Positions 53,056-61,825 of a stretch of DNA of 64,000 bases are shown here, one piece after another; position 1 is the first letter of the stretch; every line of letters starts with the position of its first letter. A program made the position numbers and the translations under genes. The notes beneath the pieces are model-generated. The model was given only the letters and a program-made list of their open reading frames with translations, did not search any database and was not told the DNA's origin. Origin of the DNA: Neopararhizobium haloflavum (GTDB taxonomy: Bacteria > Pseudomonadota > Alphaproteobacteria > Rhizobiales > Rhizobiaceae); NCBI RefSeq assembly GCF_002750855.1, contig NZ_NWUC01000001.1, positions 682,001 through 746,000 on the forward strand, written 5' to 3'.

Positions 53056-54078
53056 TCAGTTGCGAACGACCAGACAGAAGGCGCCGGCCTGACGCAGCTG
53101 GCGGCACAGCGCCTGGCTCTCCTCGCGCGTCTGGCGTCCGACGCGAACGGTGATGCGGCTGCGCGCGCCGAAGGAGCGATTGCGCTCCGGCACGAACAGT
53201 GGCTCTTCGCCGGCCAGCACGGCATGACGCGCCTGGACCTTTTCGAAAATCCGCTCGGCCGTATCGCGTGAAAAATCGGCGCCGATCTGCACCCCCCAGG
53301 GCGTCCAGTCTCCAGTGTCGAGTTTGAACGCGCTGATGCGGCTGTTGACGGCCAGTTCCAGGCAGGCCTCGCGGAAGGGCTTGTCCTCATCGAGCGAGAA
53401 ATCGACGTCTTCCGGCGGGTCCTCGCGCCAGTCCTCGACGCTGTGGCCGGTGATCAGACGGACATAGTGACGTGTCTCGCCCGGCATGTAGCTCTCGCCG
53501 CCGAGGAAGAGCCGCGCGCGAGCCTCGCCGGCATTGTAGCCGATCGCGGCAAGACCGAGGCTGCCGAACGTTGAGGTCATCTCGGCGAGGTATTCGGCCG
53601 AGCGGGTCAGCGCCTCTGCCGGATTGAACGGGTCTTCCAGCGCGCGCAGGCGGGCGGTGGACGGGATGAACTGGGCAATGCCTTCGGCGCCTGCCGGGCT
53701 GACGGCGTTGGGATCGAAGCGGCTTTCCTGCCAGATGAGGCGCGCAAAGAAGCCCGGCGGCAGGTCGTTCGCCGCAGAAAGCTGCTCCAGCGCGGCGCAG
53801 ACATCGGCATTGAAGGAGGCCGCCGAGATGCAGAGCGGCGGCTCATCGGCTCTGCCAGCGCGGCTGCTGCAGAAGCTGGGAACCTCGGCGGCCTTCAGCG
53901 CAACCGGCGCGGCGGGCAGCAGGCCGCCAAGAAAGAGCGCGACCCAGAGGGTGCGCAGGGCCGAGGGCGCAGAAAGCCCGCCACTTCCAGATCGCGATCT
54001 CAAACGACTTGCGTCTCCCTGCCAGCGATGCGAAGCGGCCACTGTGCGGCGCTTTCGCGGCGAAATCATGCAATTCAT
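53056..54078 (-). CDS. Exported lytic murein transglycosylase with a SPOR-like C terminus
   Basis: The 340-residue protein has a long basic N terminus and a membrane/signal segment (about 42-60), then an SLT domain with catalytic Glu118 in IWQESRFDPNAVS, GAEGIAQFIP and NAGEARA. The C-terminal ~90 residues (GVQIGADFSRDTAERIFEKVQ) look like a SPOR peptidoglycan-binding repeat, ending with ALCRQLRQAGAFCLV. It cuts glycan strands. It is divergent from the carboxypeptidase gene, a sensible cell-wall pairing. Confidence 0.88.
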   Translation of the reverse strand: MNCMISPRKRRTVAASHRWQGDASRLRSRSGSGGLSAPSALRTLWVALFLGGLLPAAPVALKAAEVPSFCSSRAGRADEPPLCISAASFNADVCAALEQLSAANDLPPGFFARLIWQESRFDPNAVSPAGAEGIAQFIPSTARLRALEDPFNPAEALTRSAEYLAEMTSTFGSLGLAAIGYNAGEARARLFLGGESYMPGETRHYVRLITGHSVEDWREDPPEDVDFSLDEDKPFREACLELAVNSRISAFKLDTGDWTPWGVQIGADFSRDTAERIFEKVQARHAVLAGEEPLFVPERNRSFGARSRITVRVGRQTREESQALCRQLRQAGAFCLVVRN

Positions 54079-54183
54079 GCTTGTGATCCCCCGCTGCGGT
54101 GCGCTAGCTCTTCGGCAAGCGCCGGGATTCAGGCGTCCCGTGATCGTGGCCTCCAGGAATTCGGATCAAGCACATTGGCATCG

Positions 54184-55047
54184 ATGCTCACTGCCCACTT
54201 CGCCTCCCTGCGCGCTGCGTTCGCGGCGCTCATCGCACTCTTCGTCATCACGGGTTGCAGCACAACCGCAGATCTCGGCATGCCGGCACTGCCTCCGCTC
54301 TCCGACAAATATGCCGCAATCGTCGTCGATGCCAATGACGGAAGCGTGCTCTACGAGATGGATTCGCAGGTGCTGCGCCATCCCGCATCGCTGACCAAGA
54401 TGATGACGCTCTACATCATGTTCGATGCCATCAAGGCCGGACAGTTGCAGGCGACGACACCGATCCCCGTGTCGGCCTATGCGGCGAGCCGCCCGCCGAC
54501 GAAGATCGGCTTCAAGCCCGGCGAAACGCTCTCGACCGAGGAAGCGATCCTCTCGCTGGTGGTGAAGTCGGCCAACGATGTGGCGACCGCCGTCGCTGAA
54601 TATTTCGCCGGTTCGGAAGAGCAGTTCGCGGCGATGATGAATGCAAGAGCGCGTGCCCTCGGCATGAGCGATACGGTGTTCCGCAATGCGTCCGGCCTAC
54701 CCGACAGCGCGCAGGTGACGACGGCGCGCGACATGGCGCGGCTGGCGCTGGCGCTGCGCCGCGATCATCCCGGACTCTACCGCTATTTCGCCAACAAGGA
54801 TTTCGTCTATCGCGGCCGGCTGATCGAAGGCCACAACGACCTGATCGGTACGATGGCCGGCGTCGACGGCCTCAAGACCGGCTATATCCGCGCCTCCGGC
54901 TTCAACCTCGCAACGTCGGTGCGCCGCAGCGGGCGAAGCGTCGTGGCCGTCGTCATGGGGGGCGATACGGCAAAATCCCGCAACGCCCACATGCGCCAGT
55001 TGCTGGACCTTTACCTGCCGCGCGCCTCGGTTCAGCGCGGCAGCTGA
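54184..55047 (+). CDS. D-alanyl-D-alanine carboxypeptidase, lipoprotein form
   Basis: The 287-residue protein has a lipoprotein-type signal (VITGC, Cys25) and the complete penicillin-binding triad: Ser69-x-x-Lys72 in ASLTK, Ser129-Ala-Asn131 and Lys231-Thr-Gly233. It trims pentapeptides in peptidoglycan. The C-terminal beta domain typical of DacA is absent, so it is a short form. ATG 54184 gives a good signal; the longer frame runs through the transglycosylase promoter. Confidence 0.9.
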   Translation: MLTAHFASLRAAFAALIALFVITGCSTTADLGMPALPPLSDKYAAIVVDANDGSVLYEMDSQVLRHPASLTKMMTLYIMFDAIKAGQLQATTPIPVSAYAASRPPTKIGFKPGETLSTEEAILSLVVKSANDVATAVAEYFAGSEEQFAAMMNARARALGMSDTVFRNASGLPDSAQVTTARDMARLALALRRDHPGLYRYFANKDFVYRGRLIEGHNDLIGTMAGVDGLKTGYIRASGFNLATSVRRSGRSVVAVVMGGDTAKSRNAHMRQLLDLYLPRASVQRGS

Positions 55048-55158
55048 GCGATGCCGGCCGTCGTGCCCAGAGGGCACCGCCGGCAAAGGCAACTTCACCA
55101 TTGATGCCGCCGCCCGCATCGTCTAAGGAACGTTTCCAAGGCCAAATCGCCTTGCCAG

Positions 55159-55235
<77 letters not shown>

Positions 55236-55641
55236 ATAATGCCGTAAAATCAATTTCTTAGCCATAACCAATTAGCACTTGGTTCTGGTGCGTGCAGATT
55301 GCAACCATATTGCAACCATATTGCAACCAAGGCCGGTCGAGCTCCTTCGTGAATTCTCGTGTCGTCGCGGGAATGACAACCTTTATTTTGGGTCTTTTCC
55401 CATACTTCCGCTGGACATACCGTTGCCAGCCAAGGCGTTCCGGCTGCCAGTCCGTCAAATGAGATTGGCTCAAGGTGAACGTCAGCTTCACCAAGCCGGT
55501 CTCCCTTGGGTGCGAACACGCCCGTCGTTTGTCCAAGTACCGTTTACGCTTGTGGTCTGATCCTCATGATAGCGCTCGTAGCTATGCTGCCATTTACCAT
55601 CTGATTCCTGATGGGTTATCTCTGGGGTCAGGAAAACGTTT
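55236..55641. other. AT-richer gene-poor stretch after tRNA-Arg
   Basis: About 400 bases between the tRNA and fixL hold no supported gene. Short open frames on both strands (for example 55258-55536 minus, 92 residues) show no recognisable motif and overlap each other in different frames, so I do not call them. The base composition is clearly lower in GC than the flanks, and a triple 11-base repeat lies at 55298-55330. It could be a scar of an integrated element or decayed gene. Confidence 0.5.
55298..55330. repeat. Three tandem copies of an 11-base unit
   Basis: ATTGCAACCAT occurs at 55298-55308 and 55309-55319, with a third copy (last base changed) at 55320-55330. It starts 63 bases after the tRNA. 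Seen directly; function unknown. Confidence 0.85.
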
Positions 55642-56844
55642 GTGGGAGACATCTGGACATTGAAGGATGGCGAGCAGCATAGCCGAAACGTTGCAGTGTC
55701 GGCACGGGATGCACATCGCGGCTCGGTCTCCGAGGCGCGGCTCGCCAGCATGCTCGATACGGCCGTCGACGGCATCGTCGTCATTGACGAGCGCGGGACC
55801 ATCCTGTCCTTCAACAAGGCCTGCGAGACTTTGTTCGGCTATCACGCGCGGGAGGTGGTCGGCCGCAACGTCAAATGCATCATGCCTTCCCGCTACGCTG
55901 ACGAGCATGACGGCTATCTCTCTCATTACCGCGGCACAGGCGAGCGCCGGATCATCGGCATCGGCCGTGAGGTCGAGGGTATGCACCGCGATGGCACCAC
56001 AATGCCGGTCGAACTCTCAGTTGGCGAGGCGCAGACGCCGGACGGGCGCCAGTTCATCGGCATCATCCGCGATCTGCGATCGCGCCGGGCGACCGAGGAG
56101 CGGATGCGCGATCTCCAGTCGCAACTCGTTCATATGGCGCGCGTGTCGGCCATCGACGAGATGGGCGCGGCGCTGGCTCATGAACTGAACCAGCCGCTGA
56201 CGGCGCTGATGCTCTACCTCGATGCCGTGCAGCGGGCTGCATCGACGGAATGGCAAGCGGGCGATCTGCGGGGCCAGGCGCTCGGCAATGCGGTGCGCGA
56301 GGCGCAGCGGGCAGCCGGCATCGTCCAGCGCATGCGCGGCTTTCTCGACCGGGGCGATCAGCGCCGGAGCCATGTCGATCTGCGCGGTCTCCTCGACGAG
56401 GCCGTCGAACTGACGAAGATGGGGCGCCGGTCGGCGGGTGTGACCATCACGCGGATCGACGATCCGCATCTGCCTGAGATCGAGGTCGATCCGATCCAGG
56501 TGCAGCAGGTGTTCGTCAATCTGTTGCGCAATGCCTTCGATGCGGTGCAGGGGCATAACAGACCCGCCATCGCGGTCGAAACAAGGCGCGACAACCGGTG
56601 GGCCAAAGTGACTGTCGGCGACAATGGCCAAGGCATCGCTGCCGAGGCGATGGGCGATCTGTTCAAGGCCTTCTCGTCCGGCAAGCGCAAGGGCATGGGG
56701 CTGGGCCTCGCCATCTCGCGGTCCATCGCGCAAAGCCATGGCGGCGACCTGACCGTCGATCCGGGAGGCAACGGGCGCGGGGCGCGGTTCGAATTGACGC
56801 TTCCGCTGGGCGAACCGGCCGACGGAGACCGCAACGATGATTGA
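55642..56844 (+). CDS. fixL: Oxygen-sensing histidine kinase FixL (soluble, single PAS)
   Basis: The 400-residue kinase has a heme PAS domain (about 31-150) with the proximal His89 in EHDGYL and Arg109 in GIGR, the two residues that define FixL heme sensing. It then has a HisKA part with phospho-His180 in ALAHELNQPLTAL and an ATPase domain (NLLRNAFDAV, GDNGQGI, GLGLAISRSI). No transmembrane helices and no second PAS are present, so it is shorter than the S. meliloti and B. japonicum forms. The start is a GTG at 55642. It overlaps fixJ by 8 bases. Confidence 0.93.
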   Translation: MGDIWTLKDGEQHSRNVAVSARDAHRGSVSEARLASMLDTAVDGIVVIDERGTILSFNKACETLFGYHAREVVGRNVKCIMPSRYADEHDGYLSHYRGTGERRIIGIGREVEGMHRDGTTMPVELSVGEAQTPDGRQFIGIIRDLRSRRATEERMRDLQSQLVHMARVSAIDEMGAALAHELNQPLTALMLYLDAVQRAASTEWQAGDLRGQALGNAVREAQRAAGIVQRMRGFLDRGDQRRSHVDLRGLLDEAVELTKMGRRSAGVTITRIDDPHLPEIEVDPIQVQQVFVNLLRNAFDAVQGHNRPAIAVETRRDNRWAKVTVGDNGQGIAAEAMGDLFKAFSSGKRKGMGLGLAISRSIAQSHGGDLTVDPGGNGRGARFELTLPLGEPADGDRNDD

Positions 56845-57433
56845 AGCGGCCAAGCTGATCCATGTCGTCGACGACGATGCCGCGGTTCTCGACGCGCTGG
56901 GCGTGATCCTCAGGATGGAAGGCTACGAGGTCGAGGGCTTTGTTTCCGGCGACGCCTTCGTCCGCGGGGTTGCGCAGCGGGCGCCGGACTGCGTCATTCT
57001 TGATGTCCACATGCCCGGCCGGTCCGGTCTCGATATCCTGCGGGTGCTCGACAAGAGCCGGTTTCCCGCGCCGGTGATCATCATCACCGGGCAGGGCGAC
57101 ATCCCGATGGCCGTCCAGGCGGTCAAATCGGGTGCGGTCGATTTCCTGGAGAAGCCGTTCCAAGTGGACATCCTGCTTGAGCGCGTGCGCCAAGCGATCG
57201 ACCTCGCCACCGCGGACAAGCCGGAGTCGAGCTTTTCCGGGCAGGACCGCCTGACGGATCGCGAGGCGGAAGTGCTCGCGCAGGTGGTTGCCGGCGCGCG
57301 CGACAAAGAGGCGGCGTTGGCGCTCGGCATCAGCCCGCGCACCGTCGAGGCGCACCGCAAGAGCATTATGGGCAAGCTCGGCGCGCGTACGCTTGCCGAC
57401 CTCTTGCGCGTCGTCTTTTCAGGACGCGGCTGA
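56837..57433 (+). CDS. fixJ: Response regulator FixJ
   Basis: The 198-residue protein has a receiver with Asp56 in VILDVHMPG, IIITGQGDIPMAV and Lys in FLEKPFQ, then a LuxR-type HTH (LTDREAEVLAQVVAGARDKE, ISPRTVEAHRKSIMGKLG). FixL phosphorylates it at low oxygen, and it then activates fixK. It is translationally coupled to fixL. Confidence 0.94.
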   Translation: MIEAAKLIHVVDDDAAVLDALGVILRMEGYEVEGFVSGDAFVRGVAQRAPDCVILDVHMPGRSGLDILRVLDKSRFPAPVIIITGQGDIPMAVQAVKSGAVDFLEKPFQVDILLERVRQAIDLATADKPESSFSGQDRLTDREAEVLAQVVAGARDKEAALALGISPRTVEAHRKSIMGKLGARTLADLLRVVFSGRG

Positions 57434-57521
57434 ATAATCACCTCGGTTTGATGCATCTCAAGAAATCGAGGCCGGTGGCGCGGAGAATGCGTGCCCGTTC
57501 ATTGAGAAGGCAAAGCCGTCC

Positions 57522-57857
57522 ATGTGTCTGCACATCGTCGTGGGAGACCTCGGTTTGAGGGACTCGCTGATGGTTCTTCTGCAACTGCATGGGTTCGCTG
57601 TCCGGCCCCATGCCGATGCCCGATCGCTGCGCCAGAGCAACCTTGCCGCCGACGACGTGGTGATCGTCGATCTCGACCTGCCGCATGGACAGGCGGCACG
57701 GCTCATCGAGTGGTGCCGGCACAACTCGGCGACCGGCAGGCTGATCGTGCTCACCGGACTGACCGGCAGGGCGATGCGGGCGCGACTGGGCCAGATGGGG
57801 ACCGCGGCGATTCTGACGAAGCCGTTCCAGGCCGCCGACCTGCTAGCACTTTTATGA
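57522..57857 (+). CDS. Single-domain receiver protein, degenerate acid pocket
   Basis: The 111 residues have the receiver fold with phospho-acceptor candidate Asp50 (VIVDLDLPHG), IVLTGLTG and Lys in ILTKPFQA. The usual Asp-Asp/Glu-Asp acid pair near residue 8 is reduced to a single Asp (VVGDLGL), so Mg2+ binding and phosphorylation may be altered. It lies between fixJ and fixK, where a FixT-like modulator of FixL would be logical, but it shows no FixT similarity I can name. Confidence 0.7.
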   Translation: MCLHIVVGDLGLRDSLMVLLQLHGFAVRPHADARSLRQSNLAADDVVIVDLDLPHGQAARLIEWCRHNSATGRLIVLTGLTGRAMRARLGQMGTAAILTKPFQAADLLALL

Positions 57858-57962
57858 TCTCTGGCCCATCGGGGTAGGGGATTTCCCTGAGCGTTCGGCC
57901 GAATTTCGTCCAAAGCCCCGACAGCGTAGGCTTCCGACAGTTCAAGTGACGGGGGCCGAACG

Positions 57963-58628
57963 ATGTCGATTGCAGAGCGCGGATTTCTCACGGAAGACCG
58001 GATCGAGGCGCGCGCCGGCAACAGGCGCGGTTTTTGTAGCCGAGACATCGTCTGCCGACAGGGCGACCCGGTCGGCGAGATTTACAGAATCGAGCGCGGC
58101 ACGGTCATGCTCTACCAGATCCTGCGTGACGGCCGCCGTCAGGTCGTCGATGTCATCTGCACCGGCGACTATCTCGGGTTCGGCGACGGCAGCGTGCAGG
58201 ACTGTTTCGCAGAGACGCTGACCAATTGCGAGGTCACGGCGTGGCGCATCGACGACGCACAGAAATGCGTCGTCTGGCGCGATGCGTTTTCCCGAGCGAT
58301 GCAGCGCAAGCTCGGCGCCATGCACGACCATGTCACGCTTCTTGGTAAGAAGACGGCACTCGAACGCGTCGCCAGCATGCTTATGCGCTTCGTTCCCGCC
58401 TGCAGCGGCCGTTTGTGTCCCGGCACGCCGCCGGCCGGCTATGCCGAATTGACACACGAAATCCACATGTCCCGTCAGGAGATCGCCGACTATCTCGGCC
58501 TGACGCTGGAGACGGTCAGCCGCGCCATCTCGCAATTGAAGCGCGAGGGTCTGATCGAGGCGCCACGACCGAGCCAGATCGTCATCAAGGATCTCTGCCG
58601 CTTGTGCCGGCTCGCCGTCCTGCACTGA
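57963..58628 (+). CDS. fixK: Crp/Fnr-family regulator FixK
   Basis: The 221-residue protein has the cyclic-nucleotide-type barrel (RQGDPVGEIYRIERGTVMLYQI) and an HTH with SRQEIADYLGLTLETVSRAISQLKREG, whose E-x-x-SR recognition helix is that of FNR/FixK and binds TTGAT-N4-ATCAA. The FNR N-terminal cysteine set is absent, so it is regulated through FixLJ rather than by an iron-sulfur cluster. It probably activates the oxidase operon that follows. Confidence 0.92.
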   Translation: MSIAERGFLTEDRIEARAGNRRGFCSRDIVCRQGDPVGEIYRIERGTVMLYQILRDGRRQVVDVICTGDYLGFGDGSVQDCFAETLTNCEVTAWRIDDAQKCVVWRDAFSRAMQRKLGAMHDHVTLLGKKTALERVASMLMRFVPACSGRLCPGTPPAGYAELTHEIHMSRQEIADYLGLTLETVSRAISQLKREGLIEAPRPSQIVIKDLCRLCRLAVLH

Positions 58629-58640
58629 CCACCCCGGTTT

Positions 58641-58654
58641 TTGATCCAGCGCAA
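58641..58654 (+). promoter_or_regulatory. FixK/FNR-type box upstream of the cco genes
   Basis: TTGATCCAGCGCAA keeps the left arm TTGAT and the CAA end of the anaerobox TTGAT-N4-ATCAA, with two mismatches in the right arm. It stands 86 bases before the membrane-protein gene that opens the cco operon. Confidence 0.6.
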
Positions 58655-58726
58655 AAATCGCTGCACCGAAGCAACTACGACATAGCGCGACGGCCTCGCA
58701 TCGCAGCGCCGTGCATGGAGAAGCAA

Positions 58727-59221
58727 ATGCCGGACGTTTCTCGGCGCACCTTATGTCTCGCCGTATCAAGCCTTGCCGTGCTGTGGCTGGGACTTCTCGT
58801 GGGCGTCTCATTCATCGCGACGCCGGTCAAGTTCGCCGCGCCGACCCTGACGCTGCCCGTGGCGCTCGACGTCGGCCGGGTGACCTTCGCCCTGTTCTCC
58901 AGGATCGAATGGGCGATGGCCGCGCTTCTTTTGGTCAACGTACTTGTCGCACGACCGTCCCGGGCTGTCGCGGGCGCAACCTTGATCGCCGGCCTGATCG
59001 TCCTCTTTCAGGCGCTCTATCTGTTGCCCGTACTCGATGAGCGGATCGCGGCGGTCATCGCCGGATCGCCGCAGCCATCGAGCGTGCACCACGCGATCTA
59101 TGTCTGGCTCGAAGCCGCCAAGGCGCTGCTGCTGGCGACGATCGCCATGCTGGCCATCCGTGCGGCGGTCAGGCAGCCCGCAAATCCATCAGCTTCCTAC
59201 CGCAGTCGGGTGACAGCATGA
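58727..59221 (+). CDS. Four-helix membrane protein heading the cco operon
   Basis: The 164-residue protein has about four hydrophobic helices (for example SSLAVLWLGLLVGVSFIATP, ALFSRIEWAMAALLLVN, LIAGLIVLFQALYLLPVL and AAKALLLATIAMLAIRAAV). It resembles small four-helix bacterial membrane proteins of unknown function. ATG 58727 is preferred to 58715 because GGAG lies seven bases upstream. Its stop overlaps the ccoN start (ATGA), so it is part of the oxidase operon and may help in assembly. Confidence 0.75.
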   Translation: MPDVSRRTLCLAVSSLAVLWLGLLVGVSFIATPVKFAAPTLTLPVALDVGRVTFALFSRIEWAMAALLLVNVLVARPSRAVAGATLIAGLIVLFQALYLLPVLDERIAAVIAGSPQPSSVHHAIYVWLEAAKALLLATIAMLAIRAAVRQPANPSASYRSRVTA

Positions 59222-60873
59222 ACGTGACGGACCGCATGATCGGCCAATTGACATCGGGCGAGCGTGAGGCGGCGCTCGTCATCTGCGGCGTGACGGCGCT
59301 GGCGGGCGCAGCCCTTGGTCTTGTCGGCCGCCATGATGTGGTTGCTTGGCACGGGCTGCTGATCCTGCTCTTCGCCGGCGGTTTCGGGTTCCTCCTGATG
59401 ACGCGGATCGGCCTGCCGGAGCCGACAGGGGATCGTGGGACGTCTTACTATGACGATCCGATCAAGGCCGGCATCACGCTCGCCATGGCCTGGGCCGTCT
59501 TCGGCATGTTCATGGGTGTCTGGGTGGCCGCGCAGCTCGCATGGCCGGATCTTGCCTTCGACGGCGGCTGGTCGACCTTCGGCCGGCTGCGACCGACGCA
59601 CACGACCGGCGTCATCTTTGGTTTCGGCGGCAATGCGCTGATCGCGACCTCGTTTCACGTCGTCCAGCGCACGTCGCGCGCGCGGCTCGCCGGCCAGATC
59701 AGCCCGTGGTTCGTGCTCCTCGGCTACAATCTCTTCTGCCTGCTCGCCGTCTCTGGCTATCTTCTGGGCGTCACCCAATCGAAGGAATATGCCGAGGCCG
59801 AATGGTATGCGGACCTGTGGCTCGTTATCGTCTGGGTCACCTATTTCATCCTCTATCTGCGCACGCTCGCGAGGCGTCGCGAACCGCACATCTATGTTGC
59901 CAACTGGTACTTCATGGCCTTCATCGTGGTCGTGGCGATCCTCCACATCGTCAACAATCTGGCGCTCCCGGTCTCGTGGGGCCACGCCAAGAGCTACACG
60001 ATCTGGCCGGGCGTCCAGGACGCGATGGTGCAGTGGTGGTACGGCCACAACGCCGTAGCGTTCTTTCTGACCGCCGGCTTTCTCGGCATGCTCTACTACT
60101 ACCTGCCGGTGCGGGCTGAGCGGCCGATCTTCTCCTATCGGCTGTCGATCCTGAGCTTCTGGGGCATCACTTTCTTCTATATGTGGGCGGGATCGCACCA
60201 CCTGCATTACACCGCTCTGCCGCATTGGGTGCAGACGCTCGGCATGACGTTCTCCGTCATGCTCCTGGTGCCGTCATGGGCTTCGGCCGGCAACGCGCTG
60301 CTGACGCTCAACGGCGCCTGGCACCGGGTCCGCGATGACGCCACGCTGCGTTTCATGATGGCGGCGGCGGTGTTTTACGGGATATCGACCTTCGAAGGCT
60401 CGTTCCTCGCCATCCGGCCGGTCAATGCCCTCAGCCACTATACCGACTGGACCGTCGGCCACGTCCATGCGGGCGCGCTCGGCTGGGTGGCGCTGATCAC
60501 TTTCGGCTCGTTCTATACGCTGGTGCCACGCCTGTGGAAGCGCGAGCGGATGTACTCGGCGGCGCTGGTCGAGGTGCATTTCTGGCTGTCGATCGCCGGC
60601 ACGCTGATCTACGTCTTCGCGATGTGGAATTCCGGCATCATCCAGGGGCTGATGTGGCGGACCTACACGGAAGACGGCGCGCTTGCCTATTCCTTCGTCG
60701 ATTCCCTGGTCGCCATGTACCCCTATTACATCGCGCGCGCTTTCGGCGGGCTCCTCTTCCTCATCGGCGCGATCGTCGGTTGCTACAATATGTGGATGAC
60801 GGTGCGCGCCGTTCCGGAGGCGACGCGCCGCGCCGCGGATGAACCCGTTGCCGCCGCAGTGCCCGGAGAATGA
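59218..60873 (+). CDS. ccoN: cbb3-type cytochrome c oxidase subunit I
   Basis: The 551-residue integral membrane protein has the heme-copper oxidase layout with at least 12 helices, conserved histidines in LRPTHTTGVIFGFGGNAL, the copper-site WWYGHNAVAFFLTAGFLG, HHLHYTALPHWVQTLG and TVGHVHAGALGWV. It is the catalytic subunit that reduces oxygen with high affinity at low oxygen. It starts inside the stop of the membrane-protein gene. Confidence 0.96.
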   Translation: MNVTDRMIGQLTSGEREAALVICGVTALAGAALGLVGRHDVVAWHGLLILLFAGGFGFLLMTRIGLPEPTGDRGTSYYDDPIKAGITLAMAWAVFGMFMGVWVAAQLAWPDLAFDGGWSTFGRLRPTHTTGVIFGFGGNALIATSFHVVQRTSRARLAGQISPWFVLLGYNLFCLLAVSGYLLGVTQSKEYAEAEWYADLWLVIVWVTYFILYLRTLARRREPHIYVANWYFMAFIVVVAILHIVNNLALPVSWGHAKSYTIWPGVQDAMVQWWYGHNAVAFFLTAGFLGMLYYYLPVRAERPIFSYRLSILSFWGITFFYMWAGSHHLHYTALPHWVQTLGMTFSVMLLVPSWASAGNALLTLNGAWHRVRDDATLRFMMAAAVFYGISTFEGSFLAIRPVNALSHYTDWTVGHVHAGALGWVALITFGSFYTLVPRLWKRERMYSAALVEVHFWLSIAGTLIYVFAMWNSGIIQGLMWRTYTEDGALAYSFVDSLVAMYPYYIARAFGGLLFLIGAIVGCYNMWMTVRAVPEATRRAADEPVAAAVPGE

Positions 60874-60876
60874 CGG

Positions 60877-61629
60877 ATGCCTGAGTTCTTTCATCGCAAG
60901 CTCGAACGCTCCGCGATCGGCTTTGTGCTCGCCATCATCGCCGCGGCGAGCGTTGGCGGCATCGTCGAGATCGCGCCGCTCTTCACCATCGACGAGACGG
61001 TCGAGGAGGCGCCTGACATGCGGGTCTATACGCCGCTGGAACTCGCCGGCCGCAACATCTATGTCCGCGAGGGCTGCTATGCTTGTCATAGCCAAATGAT
61101 CCGCACGCTGCGCGACGAGGTCGAGCGCTACGGTCCCTATTCGCTTGCCGTCGAGTCGCAATATGACCGGCCGATGCTGTGGGGCTCGAAACGGACCGGG
61201 CCGGACCTTGCCCGCGTCGGCGGCAAATATTCCGATTTCTGGCATGTCGCGCATCTCGTCAATCCGCGCGACGTCGTGCCCGAATCCAACATGCCGTCTT
61301 ACGCCTTCCTGGCGCGCAACCGGTTGCGCACCGATGATCTGTCCGGCCATCTGCGTGCGCAGCAGGCGCTCGGCGTGCCCTATACCGACGAGATGATCGA
61401 GAACGCGGCCCGCGACGCCTATGGCCAGGCCGCACCTGACAGCGCGGCAGCGCCCGGCGTCGGCGAGCGCTACGGCCCGGCGACGACGGTCAGCGCCTTC
61501 GACGGCGTCGCGACGCAACTGACCGAGATGGATGCGCTGGTCGCCTATCTGCAGGTGCTCGGGCGGCTGACCGATGCCGCCTATCGCAACACGGCCGCGC
61601 CCGAAGAAGCGCCGGATCCGGCGGAATGA
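60877..61629 (+). CDS. ccoO: cbb3-type oxidase mono-heme cytochrome c subunit
   Basis: The 250-residue protein has one N-terminal membrane anchor (GFVLAIIAAASVGGIVEIAP) and a periplasmic domain with a single heme c site, Cys67-Tyr-Ala-Cys70-His71 (CYACHSQM), and a distal Met in ESNMPSYAFL. It carries electrons from CcoP to CcoN. It follows ccoN by 3 bases. Confidence 0.95.
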   Translation: MPEFFHRKLERSAIGFVLAIIAAASVGGIVEIAPLFTIDETVEEAPDMRVYTPLELAGRNIYVREGCYACHSQMIRTLRDEVERYGPYSLAVESQYDRPMLWGSKRTGPDLARVGGKYSDFWHVAHLVNPRDVVPESNMPSYAFLARNRLRTDDLSGHLRAQQALGVPYTDEMIENAARDAYGQAAPDSAAAPGVGERYGPATTVSAFDGVATQLTEMDALVAYLQVLGRLTDAAYRNTAAPEEAPDPAE

Positions 61630-61636
61630 GGCAGCC

Positions 61637-61825
61637 ATGATCGATCTCGACCACCAAGCCGTCGTCGCCTTCTCCAAGAGCTGGGGCCTTTTCTACCTGA
61701 TGGGCTTCTTCCTCTGCGTCGTCGTCTACGCCTTCTGGCCGTCGAACCGGAAACGCTTCGACCACGCCAAGATCAGCATCCTCGACCGGGACGACAAGCC
61801 AGGGAAGTCAAGGCCATGGAAGTGA
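61637..61825 (+). CDS. ccoQ: cbb3-type oxidase subunit IV
   Basis: The 62-residue protein has one transmembrane helix (WGLFYLMGFFLCVVVYAFW) and a charged C terminus (SNRKRFDHAKISILDRDDKP). This is the small CcoQ subunit that stabilises the oxidase complex. ATG 61637 is chosen because it gives the standard length; the longer frame starts inside ccoO. It overlaps ccoP by 10 bases. Confidence 0.9.
   Translation: MIDLDHQAVVAFSKSWGLFYLMGFFLCVVVYAFWPSNRKRFDHAKISILDRDDKPGKSRPWK

Noticed and set aside
55015-55043. Hairpin CTGCCGCGC/GCGCGGCAG at the end of the carboxypeptidase gene as a terminator
   Set aside because: It lies inside the coding region and has no U-run after it.
55258-55536. Integrase fragment beside the tRNA
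   Set aside because: The 92-residue frame has no tyrosine-recombinase motif (no R...HxxR...Y pattern), so an integrase origin cannot be supported.
55238-55641. CRISPR array at the tandem repeat
   Set aside because: Three directly joined 11-base copies without spacers are not a CRISPR array, and no cas gene is present.
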